Assembly (NCBI GenBank): GCA_018432315.1 | Contig: JAHDLB010000042.1 | Span: 62,001-126,000 of the forward strand | Source of the DNA: Anaerolineae bacterium | GTDB taxonomy: Bacteria > Chloroflexota > Anaerolineae > Aggregatilineales > Aggregatilineaceae | Direction of reading: 5' to 3' | Length of the DNA stretch: 64,000 nt | Shown: one piece after another, positions 45,036-53,128 of the stretch | Layout of the letters: each line of letters starts with the position of its first letter | Numbering within the stretch: position 1 is the first letter of the stretch | The notes under the pieces: generated by a model | Databases searched by the model: none | What the model saw: only the letters and a program-made list of their open reading frames with translations | What the model was told of the DNA's origin: nothing | Program-made: the position numbers and the translations under genes

Positions 45036-46057
45036 GATTCGGCCCCTGTGAATTGGAGCGCCCTGGCATAGACCTGGTCGGCGTGCCAGCACGCGGCGCT
45101 GTGCCCGTCGCCAACGACTTCCATCGGCGGCGTTTCCTTGGCGCAGATGTCGGTCGCAAACGGGCACCGGATATGAAACTTGCAGCCCGAAGGCGGCTCG
45201 ACGAGGTCCGGCGGGCTGCCGGGGATGCTGGTCAGCTCTTCGGCCCCGGCGCTCAGGCGTGGGATGGCCTCCAGCAGCCCCAGGGTGTACGCGTGGCGGG
45301 GCCGGTAGAACATGTCGTTCACCGGGCCCAGCTCGACGATCTCACCGGCGTACATCGTGCCCACCGTGTCGGCCATCTCGGCGGCCACCGACAGGTCGTG
45401 GCTGATGAAGATGATGCTGAAGTTCAGCTCGTCCTTGATGGACAGCAGCACGTCGATGATCGTGCGCTGCGTGAGGATATCGACGGCGGTCGTCGGCTCG
45501 TCCAGGATCACGATCTGCGGATCGAGCAGCAGCCCCAGCGCGATCAGCACGCGCTGGCGCATCCCGCCGCTGAGCTCGTGCGGGTAGGCGTTGAAGACGC
45601 GCTCCGGGTCCAGCCGTACTTTGCGGAACAGCTCCAGCGCCCGGCGGCGAACCTTGTGGTGGTTGGTTTCGCCGTGCGCGCGGGCCGTGTCGTAGAACAT
45701 GTCGCGCACGCGCAGCACCGGGTTCAGCGAGTTCAGCGCGGCCTGGAACACCATCGCGCACTCGGACCAGCGGAAGCGTCGCAGGCGGTCCTGGTTCATC
45801 TTGAGCACGTCGATCGTCGAGCCATCGCGCCGGGTGTAGACGATCGCGCCGTTGGGAACGCGCGCGTTGCCCGGCAGCAGGCGCATCAGCGCCAGGTTCA
45901 ACGTCGATTTGCCGCAGCCGCTTTCGCCCATCAGCGCCAGCGTTTCGCCCTTGTGCAGGTCGAACGACGCGTGGCTGACGGCCTTGAGCGCGCCGCGCTG
46001 GGTCAGGTAGTGGACCGAAAGGTCTCGAACACTGAGAACGACTTTGTTTTCGCTCAT
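45032..46057 (-). CDS. Peptide-type ABC transporter ATPase (OppD-like)
   Basis: 341 residues. Walker [12 protein letters not shown], signature LSGGMRQRVLIALGL, Walker B VILDEPTTAVD, and the C-terminal oligopeptide domain (CKFHIRCPFATDICAKETPP). It forms the heterodimeric motor with the OppF-like protein. The ATG is preceded by an AGGGGAC site 9 bases after the permease gene. Confidence 0.92.
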   Translation of the reverse strand: MSENKVVLSVRDLSVHYLTQRGALKAVSHASFDLHKGETLALMGESGCGKSTLNLALMRLLPGNARVPNGAIVYTRRDGSTIDVLKMNQDRLRRFRWSECAMVFQAALNSLNPVLRVRDMFYDTARAHGETNHHKVRRRALELFRKVRLDPERVFNAYPHELSGGMRQRVLIALGLLLDPQIVILDEPTTAVDILTQRTIIDVLLSIKDELNFSIIFISHDLSVAAEMADTVGTMYAGEIVELGPVNDMFYRPRHAYTLGLLEAIPRLSAGAEELTSIPGSPPDLVEPPSGCKFHIRCPFATDICAKETPPMEVVGDGHSAACWHADQVYARALQFTGAES

Positions 46058-46066
46058 ACCGTCCCC

Positions 46067-47269
46067 TTACAGACCCTGGCGCAGGCGCGGGTTGAAGATC
46101 TCTTCGAGCGAGCGCGTGAACAACACCAGGAACAACTGGAACAGCGCGATGGCGATGATCGGCGAGATCAACATGCTGGCGGCGTTGGGATTGAAGATCG
46201 CCCCTTTGGCGCGCCCGAAGTAGATCATCACGCCCCAGTCCGGTTCCTGGATGGGGACCATGCCCAGGAAGACCAGGCCCACCAGGTTGTACATGGCGCT
46301 GCGGATGGTGAAGATCATGTTGACCACGATGTAGCTGATCATGTTGGGCAGTACCTCGCGGAAGATGATGTGGAACATCCCCAGATCCAGCGCGATCGCT
46401 GCCTGGACGTAGTCGCGCTCGCGCAGGCTGAACACCTGGGCGCGCACCGCCCGCATGAGCGTCGGCCAGTAGAGCGCGGCGAACAACAGGGCCAGGTAGG
46501 TCATGTTGTCGAACGTGATGACGCTGGCTAATACCAACAACAGCGGGAACGACGGCACCGTCAGGATGAAGTTCGAGAGCGCGGAGAAAACCTGATCCAC
46601 CACGCCGCCCAACAGCCCGGCCAGCGAACCGAGGGCCACGGCGACGATCGTCGTGAGCAGCCCGGCTTCAGCCGATACCAGGATGAGATTCTTGCCGCCA
46701 TAGACGACGTGCGAGAGCACGTCACGCCCGGCCCAGTCCAGCCCCAGCGGGAACTCGCGCGTGGGGCCCTGGTACAGCGAGGACGCGCCCGGCCTGCGCC
46801 GCTCCATGTGGGATTCGCCGTCGTACTCGATGAACAGGGGGCCGAACACGATCATGAGGAAGAAAAACAGCAGGCCCAAGAAGCCGATGAAGCCCGCCTT
46901 GTTGCGGACCAGCGCCCGCGTCGCGGCCCGCGTGCTGCGTCCCAGCGCGGCCATCTGGCGGATGAAGAAATCGAACCGGGTTTCCTCGAAACTGACCTGA
47001 TCGATCGAGGCGCGCGAGGTGAACGGGTCCTGGCGATCGACGTACGCGTACGAGATCACCACGGCTGTCGTCAGCACGATCATCAGCGCGCCGCCCCAGA
47101 TGCCCGCCGCAGCCCCGCCGAAGACACACGCGGCAAAGCCGAGCAGCGCGGGGCGCACGAAGCGTTTGCGCAAGCCCAGCACCAGCGGGATCAGGCCGCA
47201 CAGGATGCCAATGATCAGCCCGGTCGGGGATGCGGCGGCGCCGAACCCAATTGCATGATCGATACCCAT
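46067..47269 (-). CDS. Peptide-type ABC permease (OppC-like) with extra N-terminal membrane segments
   Basis: 400 residues, about 100 longer than typical OppC/DppC. The usual start (ALVRNKAGFIGFLGL) appears only at about residue 122. Before it are two or three added hydrophobic helices (about 16-34, 41-60, 62-77). The permease core shows the LGLDWAGRDVLSHVVYG motif and the EAA-loop region DYVQAAIALDLGMFHIIFREVLPN. Frame and ribosome site fit the long form, and the gene follows the OppB-like gene by 2 bases. The added helices have no recognised function. Confidence 0.88.
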   Translation of the reverse strand: MGIDHAIGFGAAASPTGLIIGILCGLIPLVLGLRKRFVRPALLGFAACVFGGAAAGIWGGALMIVLTTAVVISYAYVDRQDPFTSRASIDQVSFEETRFDFFIRQMAALGRSTRAATRALVRNKAGFIGFLGLLFFFLMIVFGPLFIEYDGESHMERRRPGASSLYQGPTREFPLGLDWAGRDVLSHVVYGGKNLILVSAEAGLLTTIVAVALGSLAGLLGGVVDQVFSALSNFILTVPSFPLLLVLASVITFDNMTYLALLFAALYWPTLMRAVRAQVFSLRERDYVQAAIALDLGMFHIIFREVLPNMISYIVVNMIFTIRSAMYNLVGLVFLGMVPIQEPDWGVMIYFGRAKGAIFNPNAASMLISPIIAIALFQLFLVLFTRSLEEIFNPRLRQGL

Positions 47270-47271
47270 GA

Positions 47272-48330
47272 CTATTTCTGACCTCCAACTCGCACGCGAG
47301 GATCCAGCAGGCCGAACACCAGATCCGCCAGGATGTTGGAGACGACCACTGCCGCGGAAATGACCAGGAAGACCCCCTGCATGGTGGTGTAGTCGCGCCC
47401 GTTGATGGCGGTGTACAGCAGGCGGCCCAGGCCCGGATACTGGAAGATGAACTCGATAATGACGCTGCCGCCGACGACGAACCCGATGCTGATCGCCAGC
47501 CGGGTGATCAGGGGCAGCATGGCGTTGCGCCCGACGTAGGCCAGCACGATGCGCCGTTCGGGCAGGCCGCGCGCCTTGGCGACCGTGATGTAATCTTCGC
47601 CCAGCGTCGAGATGGTGCTGCTTTTCATCGTCAGAATCCAGCCGCCGACCGTCGTCCAGACGTAGGTCAGGACGGGCAGGCCGGCATGTTGGACCAGGCT
47701 GGTGATGTAGGGCACGTTGAAGCCGGCCTCGACGTCCTGGCTGATGCCCCCCAGCACGTCACCGACCTTGAACAGCTCAAGCTGCACCCCTGCTACCAAA
47801 AGCAGCAGCAGCGCGATCACGAAATCCGGCACGCCGTACATGATCGACGCCACGACCGTCATCGTGTTGTCGAGAAGCCCGCCGCGCCAGTAGGCCATCG
47901 ACATGCCCAGCAGCACCCCCAGCGTGAAACTGATCAGCAGCCCGGACCCGACGCTGAACAGGGTCCAGGGCAGGTAGCGCCGGATCTGGTCGGCGACCGG
48001 CGTCCCGGCGGATAGGATCGACTTGCCGAGGTCGCCGCGGGCCAGCTTGCCGATGTATTTGACGTACTGCTGGATCAGCGGCTCGTCGGGATCGAAGTCG
48101 TACAGCCCGGCGGCGCTCTTGAGCGCGTCGTCATACGATAGCTGGCGCTGGTCCATGAGTTGGTCGATCTTGATCTGGATCGGGTTGCCCGGCATCTGGC
48201 GGATCAGCACGAAGGTGAACGTGGTGACCGCCCACAGGGTCAGAATCCCCTGAACCACGACGCGAAAAGCGTAGCTCCCCACGACGCGCTTGATCGCGTC
48301 ATAGAGGCGGTGCGCTGGTGTACCTTCCAT
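47272..48330 (-). CDS. Peptide-type ABC permease (OppB-like)
   Basis: 352 residues with the family N terminus (an amphipathic stretch, then a first helix GILTLWAVTTFTFVLIRQMPGNPI), the RYLPWTLFSVGSGLLISF segment and the EAA loop EDYITVAKARGLPERRIVLAYVGRNAMLP. The C-terminal DLVFGLLDPRVRVG is typical. It partners with the OppC-like protein, whose gene starts 2 bases on. A stem-loop lies between it and the binding-protein gene upstream. Confidence 0.92.
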   Translation of the reverse strand: MEGTPAHRLYDAIKRVVGSYAFRVVVQGILTLWAVTTFTFVLIRQMPGNPIQIKIDQLMDQRQLSYDDALKSAAGLYDFDPDEPLIQQYVKYIGKLARGDLGKSILSAGTPVADQIRRYLPWTLFSVGSGLLISFTLGVLLGMSMAYWRGGLLDNTMTVVASIMYGVPDFVIALLLLLVAGVQLELFKVGDVLGGISQDVEAGFNVPYITSLVQHAGLPVLTYVWTTVGGWILTMKSSTISTLGEDYITVAKARGLPERRIVLAYVGRNAMLPLITRLAISIGFVVGGSVIIEFIFQYPGLGRLLYTAINGRDYTTMQGVFLVISAAVVVSNILADLVFGLLDPRVRVGGQK

Positions 48331-48395
48331 ACCACTGTCCTGTTGGCATAAGGAGCGGACGTTGTGACGAACGAGCAGCCTTGAATGGAACCAAA

Positions 48396-48421
48396 TTGGG
48401 CGGGAGAGTCCCCCCGCCCAA
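48396..48421 (-). terminator. Intercistronic stem-loop behind the peptide-binding-protein gene
   Basis: Perfect 9-bp stem TTGGGCGGG/CCCGCCCAA with an 8-base loop. On the minus strand it is followed by only three T residues. Probably a partial terminator or 3'-end stabiliser. Confidence 0.65.
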
Positions 48422-48441
48422 CAGGTACGGCATCGTCTGGC

Positions 48442-50211
48442 TTATTTCGGGCTGAACGCACCCGTCAGCAGCGAGTAGATGATGAAGTGATCGGTGCTGG
48501 ACGGGTTCTGGAGAATCGGGTCGTCCGGGTCCGGCAGGCCGTCGATCAGATCGGTGTTGAACGGCTCGACGCTGATCAACTCGTTGAGCGGCACGAACGG
48601 CATCAACTGGTTGATGATCAGGGCCACCTCGCTGGTGATCTCGACCTGTTTCTCGATGTCGAGCCCGGCGCTGGAGTCGTTGATCATCTGGTCGAGGTCG
48701 ATCATCTCGCCGTTCCACTCGAACTCCATCGGGAAGTTCATGCCTTTTTGGCCCTGAGTGAGCCCGACGTAGTTGAAGCGCTGGATGGGGCCGTAGAACT
48801 GGCGGGCCGGGAACGGGCTCTGGCTCGACCACGACCACACCGACAGCTCGAAGTCACCATTGCGGATGTCGTCGGCGCACTGCTGCCAGGGGATGGCGCG
48901 GGCCGTGATGTCGAAGCCGAATTCGTTCAACTGCTCGGTGGCGTTCAGCGCCATGCCGGAGAAGTCGGTGAACTCGGCGGGGAACTTGAACTCGGCGGTG
49001 ATGACATTCCCATCCGCGTCGGCCCATTTGCCGTCCGCGTTGCGCTCGAAGCCGGCGCTCTGCAGCAGTTCCGCCGCGCGGTCGGGATCGAACTCGTAGC
49101 GGTCGAGCTGGTCGATCGCTTCCTGGGTCATCCACAGCGGCACCATGGAGTCGGCGAGGCCGGCCATGTATTGGGTCGCCGTCGCGCCGAGGCCGTTGGT
49201 CAGGAACGCGTTTTCTTCACGGTCGATCACCAGGGCGGACGCCTGGCGAACTTCGGTGATGTTCCAGGGCCAGGTATCGTGCTGGAACAGCAGCGCCGGG
49301 CCGTAGCCGCGCGGGATCGCCACGGTGTTGATCCCCGCTGCGGCGAAGGCTTCCAGGGTCGAGGGCGGGTAAACGTTGGTCGCGTGCGCGATCTCGCCGC
49401 TCAGCACCAGGGGCGTGGTGGCCTCGGTCTCGCCGGCCCAGATGCGGATTTCGCCGAAGTTGACGCTGTCGGAGAAGATGCTGTTGGGGTGCCAGTGGAG
49501 CGTCATGTAGGTGTCGCCCACGTCATCCAGGGTGTAGGTGTAGGGGCCGGACGCGAGCAGCTCGTCCGGGCGAAACGCGTTGATCTCGTCGACCAGCTCG
49601 GTCCACTCCGGATCCTCGCTGGTCTTGCCGCTGTCGTAGAGTTCCTGGGCCTTGGTCGCCAGCTCGCCATAGGTATAGGCATCGCGGATGTAGTTCTTCA
49701 GGATGAACCGTTCCGCCAGCAGCGAGCCCTGGCCTTCGAGGAAGATGTAGTTGACGGTCTTCTCGTCAACTTTTTCGAGCCGGTCGATGTAGGCGAAATC
49801 CGACCAGTTCATGAGCCGGCCAATGGCGTAGGTCGCCAACACGTCGTCAGCCGTCACCGGGTCGCCGTTGCTCCAGGTGGCATCCTCGCGAATCTTGGTC
49901 CAGTAGTAGCTGTTGTCATCCGAAAAGCCCCAGGATTCGGCCAGCAGGGGGAGATATTCGCCCGTGGACCACATGTAGAACGCCATGGGCAGCTCGACAT
50001 AGCTGCGGAACCCTACGCCGAGGTTGGTCTCCAGCCCGCCGTTCGTGACGTACGCGTTGAAGCTGTGCTCGGGGGGGAGCACATACGGCCACGTGCCGAA
50101 CCAGACGCCGGAGGGAGCTTCTTGAGCTTGGGCGGGTTTGTTCAGGCCAGCGGCCCCCACCAGGCTCAGAACCAGCGCGGCAATCAGCAGACATTGCAAA
50201 TAACGCTTCAT
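48442..50211 (-). CDS. Peptide-type ABC substrate-binding protein (SBP_bac_5, OppA/DppA-like)
   Basis: 589 residues from ATG 50211, chosen because GGAG lies 6 bases upstream and the signal peptide then begins MKRYLQCLLIAALVLSLVGAAG. The mature protein carries SBP_bac_5 segments (WTKIREDATWSNGDPVTADDVLATYAIGR in part, EVRQASALVIDREE). It is the first gene of the operon that also encodes NamZ, a sugar kinase and a GH3 hexosaminidase. I therefore infer muropeptides or amino-sugar peptides as cargo rather than plain oligopeptides. Confidence 0.9.
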   Translation of the reverse strand: MKRYLQCLLIAALVLSLVGAAGLNKPAQAQEAPSGVWFGTWPYVLPPEHSFNAYVTNGGLETNLGVGFRSYVELPMAFYMWSTGEYLPLLAESWGFSDDNSYYWTKIREDATWSNGDPVTADDVLATYAIGRLMNWSDFAYIDRLEKVDEKTVNYIFLEGQGSLLAERFILKNYIRDAYTYGELATKAQELYDSGKTSEDPEWTELVDEINAFRPDELLASGPYTYTLDDVGDTYMTLHWHPNSIFSDSVNFGEIRIWAGETEATTPLVLSGEIAHATNVYPPSTLEAFAAAGINTVAIPRGYGPALLFQHDTWPWNITEVRQASALVIDREENAFLTNGLGATATQYMAGLADSMVPLWMTQEAIDQLDRYEFDPDRAAELLQSAGFERNADGKWADADGNVITAEFKFPAEFTDFSGMALNATEQLNEFGFDITARAIPWQQCADDIRNGDFELSVWSWSSQSPFPARQFYGPIQRFNYVGLTQGQKGMNFPMEFEWNGEMIDLDQMINDSSAGLDIEKQVEITSEVALIINQLMPFVPLNELISVEPFNTDLIDGLPDPDDPILQNPSSTDHFIIYSLLTGAFSPK

Positions 50212-50349
50212 TTTAATCTCCATGGAGTTATTCTAACTGGTCTTGAGGATCGGGTTATGGTTCGAATCGGGGATGGTTCAGAGGCAACTCCTTTAAATCT
50301 AATTGGCGGCGAGCTAAGTTCAGTAATTGACTCGTCTAATCTGGAATAG

Positions 50350-50365
50350 AGTGGTATATGCCACT
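50350..50365. promoter_or_regulatory. NagR/DasR-type operator of the peptidoglycan-salvage operon
   Basis: AGTGGTATATGCCACT, 13 of 16 positions equal to the DasR/NagR-type consensus AGTGGTCTAGACCACT, with intact outer arms AGTGGT and CCACT. It lies exactly at the predicted transcription start, an ideal repression position for the GntR/UTRA regulator encoded in the operon. Confidence 0.75.
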
Positions 50366-50372
50366 TGGCCTA

Positions 50373-50402
50373 AGTATAACGTGGAAGAAGGCGCAAAGTC
50401 AA
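50373..50402 (-). promoter_or_regulatory. Promoter of the peptidoglycan-salvage operon
   Basis: On the minus strand TTGACT (50402-50397), 18 bp, TATACT (50378-50373). Predicted start near 50366. Confidence 0.8.
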
Positions 50403-50437
50403 CCAGGACGCGGGGCGGTTTTGCAGGACCGGCCCGC

Positions 50438-50467
50438 TTGACATGCCGCGAGAGGTCGCACTAAGAT
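50438..50467 (+). promoter_or_regulatory. Candidate promoter of the epimerase gene
   Basis: TTGACA (50438-50443), 18 bp, TAAGAT (50462-50467). Confidence 0.55.
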
Positions 50468-50630
50468 CGGTCAAGCGGTTGCGCAAGCGCCTGGCCGGGC
50501 TCCACGCCGCCGGCACAATAGCCCGCACCCACGGCAGCGCCAAAACCATCCTCCATCCCCGCTGCTCTGCCCGCCGCCGGTGCCAACCATGACGCGCCTG
50601 CTTGTATTCGACACATTCGGAGAGGAACGC

Positions 50631-51494
50631 ATGAACAGAATCGGGATTTATTACGCCTACTGGACTCACGACTGGGACGCCGATTTTCACCCGTTCGTGG
50701 ACAAGGTGGCCGACCTCGGCTTCGACGTGCTGGAGGTGAACGCCGGCACGATTGGCAACATGACGTCCGAGCAGCGCCGGTCGCTGAAGGCGCACGCCGA
50801 CGACCGGAACATCGGGCTGTCGTACTGCGTGGGGCTGACGAAGCAGTACGACCTCGCCGCCGAGGACAAATCCGTCCGCGACAACGGCATCGCCTTCCTG
50901 CGCACGATTGCCGGGGCGATGGGCGAGATGGGCGGTGGCAATCTCGGCGGGATCATCTACAGCTCGTGGCCCGCCACGCTGCCCGCGGGCGTCACCGACA
51001 AGCGCCCCTATTGGGACCGCAGCCTCGCCAGCATGAAGGAGGCGATCAAAGCCGCCGAGGACAACAACGTCTTCTTCAACATGGAGGTCGTCAACCGTTT
51101 CGAGCAGTACCTGCTCAACACGTGCGCGGAGGCCGTCGCCTACGTGAAAGCGGTGGGCAGCCCCCACGCCAAGGTGATGCTCGACACGTTCCACATCAAC
51201 ATCGAGGAGGACTTCTTCAGCGAAGCGATCCAGACCGCCGGCGAGCACCTGGGCCACTTCCACATCGGCGAGAACAACCGGATGCCCCCCGGCTATGGGC
51301 ACATCCCCTGGACGGAGATCGGCGCCGCGCTCCGCCAGATCGGCTACAAGGGCGACGTCGTGATGGAGCCGTTCCTCATGCCCGGCGGCGAGGTGGGACG
51401 CGACATCAAGGTATTCCGCGACATGAGTGTCGGGCTGGACCTGGACGCGGAAGCGGCCAAGGCGCTGCAATTTACCCGCGGTTTCATGAAATAG
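50631..51494 (+). CDS. D-tagatose/D-psicose 3-epimerase-type sugar isomerase
   Basis: A 287-residue TIM-barrel enzyme from ATG 50631 after GGAGAGGAA. All metal and catalytic residues of the ketose 3-epimerase family are present: Glu152 (NMEVVNRFE), Asp185 (MLDTFH), His211 (FHIGE) and Glu246 (VMEPF). The spacing equals that of the classical D-tagatose 3-epimerase. It should invert C3 of a free ketose using Mn2+ or Co2+. It has its own promoter and no sugar genes next to it, so it may serve the sugar operon at 2050-12753 or others. Confidence 0.9.
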   Translation: MNRIGIYYAYWTHDWDADFHPFVDKVADLGFDVLEVNAGTIGNMTSEQRRSLKAHADDRNIGLSYCVGLTKQYDLAAEDKSVRDNGIAFLRTIAGAMGEMGGGNLGGIIYSSWPATLPAGVTDKRPYWDRSLASMKEAIKAAEDNNVFFNMEVVNRFEQYLLNTCAEAVAYVKAVGSPHAKVMLDTFHINIEEDFFSEAIQTAGEHLGHFHIGENNRMPPGYGHIPWTEIGAALRQIGYKGDVVMEPFLMPGGEVGRDIKVFRDMSVGLDLDAEAAKALQFTRGFMK

Positions 51495-51553
51495 CGCGAA
51501 GAGCGAGCGCTAGACTTCGTCACAGCAAACCGCGCCGTTACCGGGCGGGCGCG

Positions 51554-51970
51554 TCAGCGCGACGGGGCGCCGGCGGCGGGCAGTGTGTACGCCAGGTCGT
51601 AGTGGTGCGTCCCGTCCACGATGTCGATCGTCATCGTCCCTTCGAGGCCCGCCAGATCGCCGGTCCCTGAATCGGGCACGACGGTGATCGTCAGCCGCTG
51701 CTCGCCGCGCGCCATGAGGCCGTTGTGCTGCAGGACGAACGTCCCGCTGCGCCCGTGAAGCTGGCCGCTGACGCGCTCGGCTGCCACGTACCCGGCTGAG
51801 CCTTCCGTCGCGGTTTGGACGGTGAGCATGACGCCCTGGCTAGCGGCTTCGAGATCGCCGTGGAACTGCTTGGTCAGCGACCACTGGCCCAGATTGGCCG
51901 CCTGGGCGTGGTCGCTGGGCGTCTGCGGGTCGAGCGTGACGTCGAACGTGCCGTGTGCGCGTGTGGTCAT
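51554..51970 (-). CDS. DUF3224-family protein
   Basis: 138 residues from ATG 51970, with AAGGAG upstream. Family pattern: GTFDVTLDPQ, KQFHGDLEAASQGVML, GSAGYVAAERVSG, GRSGTFVLQHNG and a final beta segment. It is a small beta-barrel protein, cytoplasmic, of unestablished function. It follows the adenosine deaminase gene on the same strand, 19 bases away, and may be co-transcribed. Confidence 0.87.
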   Translation of the reverse strand: MTTRAHGTFDVTLDPQTPSDHAQAANLGQWSLTKQFHGDLEAASQGVMLTVQTATEGSAGYVAAERVSGQLHGRSGTFVLQHNGLMARGEQRLTITVVPDSGTGDLAGLEGTMTIDIVDGTHHYDLAYTLPAAGAPSR

Positions 51971-51989
51971 GACATGCTCCTTGTGATGT

Positions 51990-53069
51990 CTACGTCCAGG
52001 ATAGTGTCTTGTCCGAGGGGAAACCCGCGCGGGCGGCCCATTCGTCGAACTCGCGCAGCAAGCGCGCCTTGATGGGGGGCTCCGCATAGCAGGCGGTGAA
52101 GGCGTTCCGGGCGAGGCGGATCACCTCGGCTGCCGGGTAGCCGAAGACGTCGACCAGCAGCCGGTATTCCCTGGAGAGCGTGGTGCCGATCAGCTTCGGA
52201 TCGTCGGTGTTGATGGTGACCGGCACGCCCGCCCGGTCGAGCGCGGGCAGCGGGTGATCCTCGATGCGCCGGTAGAAGTTCAGGTAGACGTTGCTGGTCA
52301 TGTTGATTTCCAGCGGGACCCCCCGCTCGGCCAGCGCGTGCAGCAGGCGTTCGTCTTCGACGGCGCGGACGCCATGCCCCACGCGATCGGCCCCCAGCGC
52401 GTCGATGGCGCCCCACACACTGGCCGGGCCCACGCTCTCGCCCGCGTGGGGCAGGCTTTTCAGGCCGCGGCGTTTGGCTTCGGCGAATACGGGAGCGAAA
52501 GGCTCCGGCGGCGCGTTGACCTCGTTACCCCCCAGGCCCAGCCCGATCACGCCGCGCTCGCTGCCGAGCAGCGCGTATTCGAGGGTGCGCTCGGCTACGC
52601 CCGGCACGTAGGTGCCCCCGGTGCGATAGTCGGCAAAGGCGCGGTTGCGCGGAATGTCGAACACCCAGCGCAGCTCGATCCCGAAGTCCGCCAGCACGCG
52701 CGCCCGACCCGCGTCCAGCCCGTCGAGCAGCAGGTCGATGGTCAGGCCCTGGTCCAGCGCATCGATGAGGCTGAAGGGCGTCACGGTGATCTCGGCATAG
52801 CGGACGCGCTGCGCGTCCAGTTCCTGCCCGGCAGCATAGACCGCCAGCGCGACGTCGTCCGCCGTGCGCAGCAGCTTCTTGATCGCGCGTATCACTTCGA
52901 CGAAGTGATAGAAGTCGCGGAAGACGAACCAGTTGACGAGGGCCTCTTCCGTGTCGCCGGGCAGCAGGTCGAGCGCGCCGTGCCGCTCGGCCAGCTCCAG
53001 GACGGTCCGCGGGGGCAGGGCGCCATCGAGGTGCAGGTGCAGCTCCACTTTGGGCATGTCGTCGAACAT
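51990..53069 (-). CDS. add: Adenosine deaminase-family protein
   Basis: 359 residues from ATG 53069, preferred because GGAGG stands 4 bases upstream; an in-frame ATG at 53126 lacks a site and would add 19 residues. Zinc and catalytic residues: His11 and His13 (HLHLDG), the HAGES motif with catalytic Glu, RVGHG, and the paired Asp in NTDDP. It deaminates adenosine or a related purine nucleoside; adenine or aminofutalosine deaminases are close alternatives. Purine salvage in the cytoplasm. Confidence 0.88.
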   Translation of the reverse strand: MFDDMPKVELHLHLDGALPPRTVLELAERHGALDLLPGDTEEALVNWFVFRDFYHFVEVIRAIKKLLRTADDVALAVYAAGQELDAQRVRYAEITVTPFSLIDALDQGLTIDLLLDGLDAGRARVLADFGIELRWVFDIPRNRAFADYRTGGTYVPGVAERTLEYALLGSERGVIGLGLGGNEVNAPPEPFAPVFAEAKRRGLKSLPHAGESVGPASVWGAIDALGADRVGHGVRAVEDERLLHALAERGVPLEINMTSNVYLNFYRRIEDHPLPALDRAGVPVTINTDDPKLIGTTLSREYRLLVDVFGYPAAEVIRLARNAFTACYAEPPIKARLLREFDEWAARAGFPSDKTLSWT

Positions 53070-53128
53070 CGTTCCTCCACCCGGCAGGTCGCTCGCGTTC
53101 ATCTGGCCGTACGGTTTGGATTCCATGT

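Larger units (their letters stand above)
50212..50630. other. 419-base divergent control region
   Basis: Contains the minus-strand promoter and operator of the peptidoglycan-salvage operon (50350-50402) and, 36 bases further, a plus-strand promoter for the epimerase gene (50438-50467). Leaders of about 155 bases on both sides show no convincing coding frame. Confidence 0.7.

Noticed and set aside
51492-51512. Short inverted repeat TAGCGC/GCGCTA behind the epimerase gene
   Set aside because: Only a 6-bp stem with a long loop and no T-run; within chance in such G+C-rich DNA.
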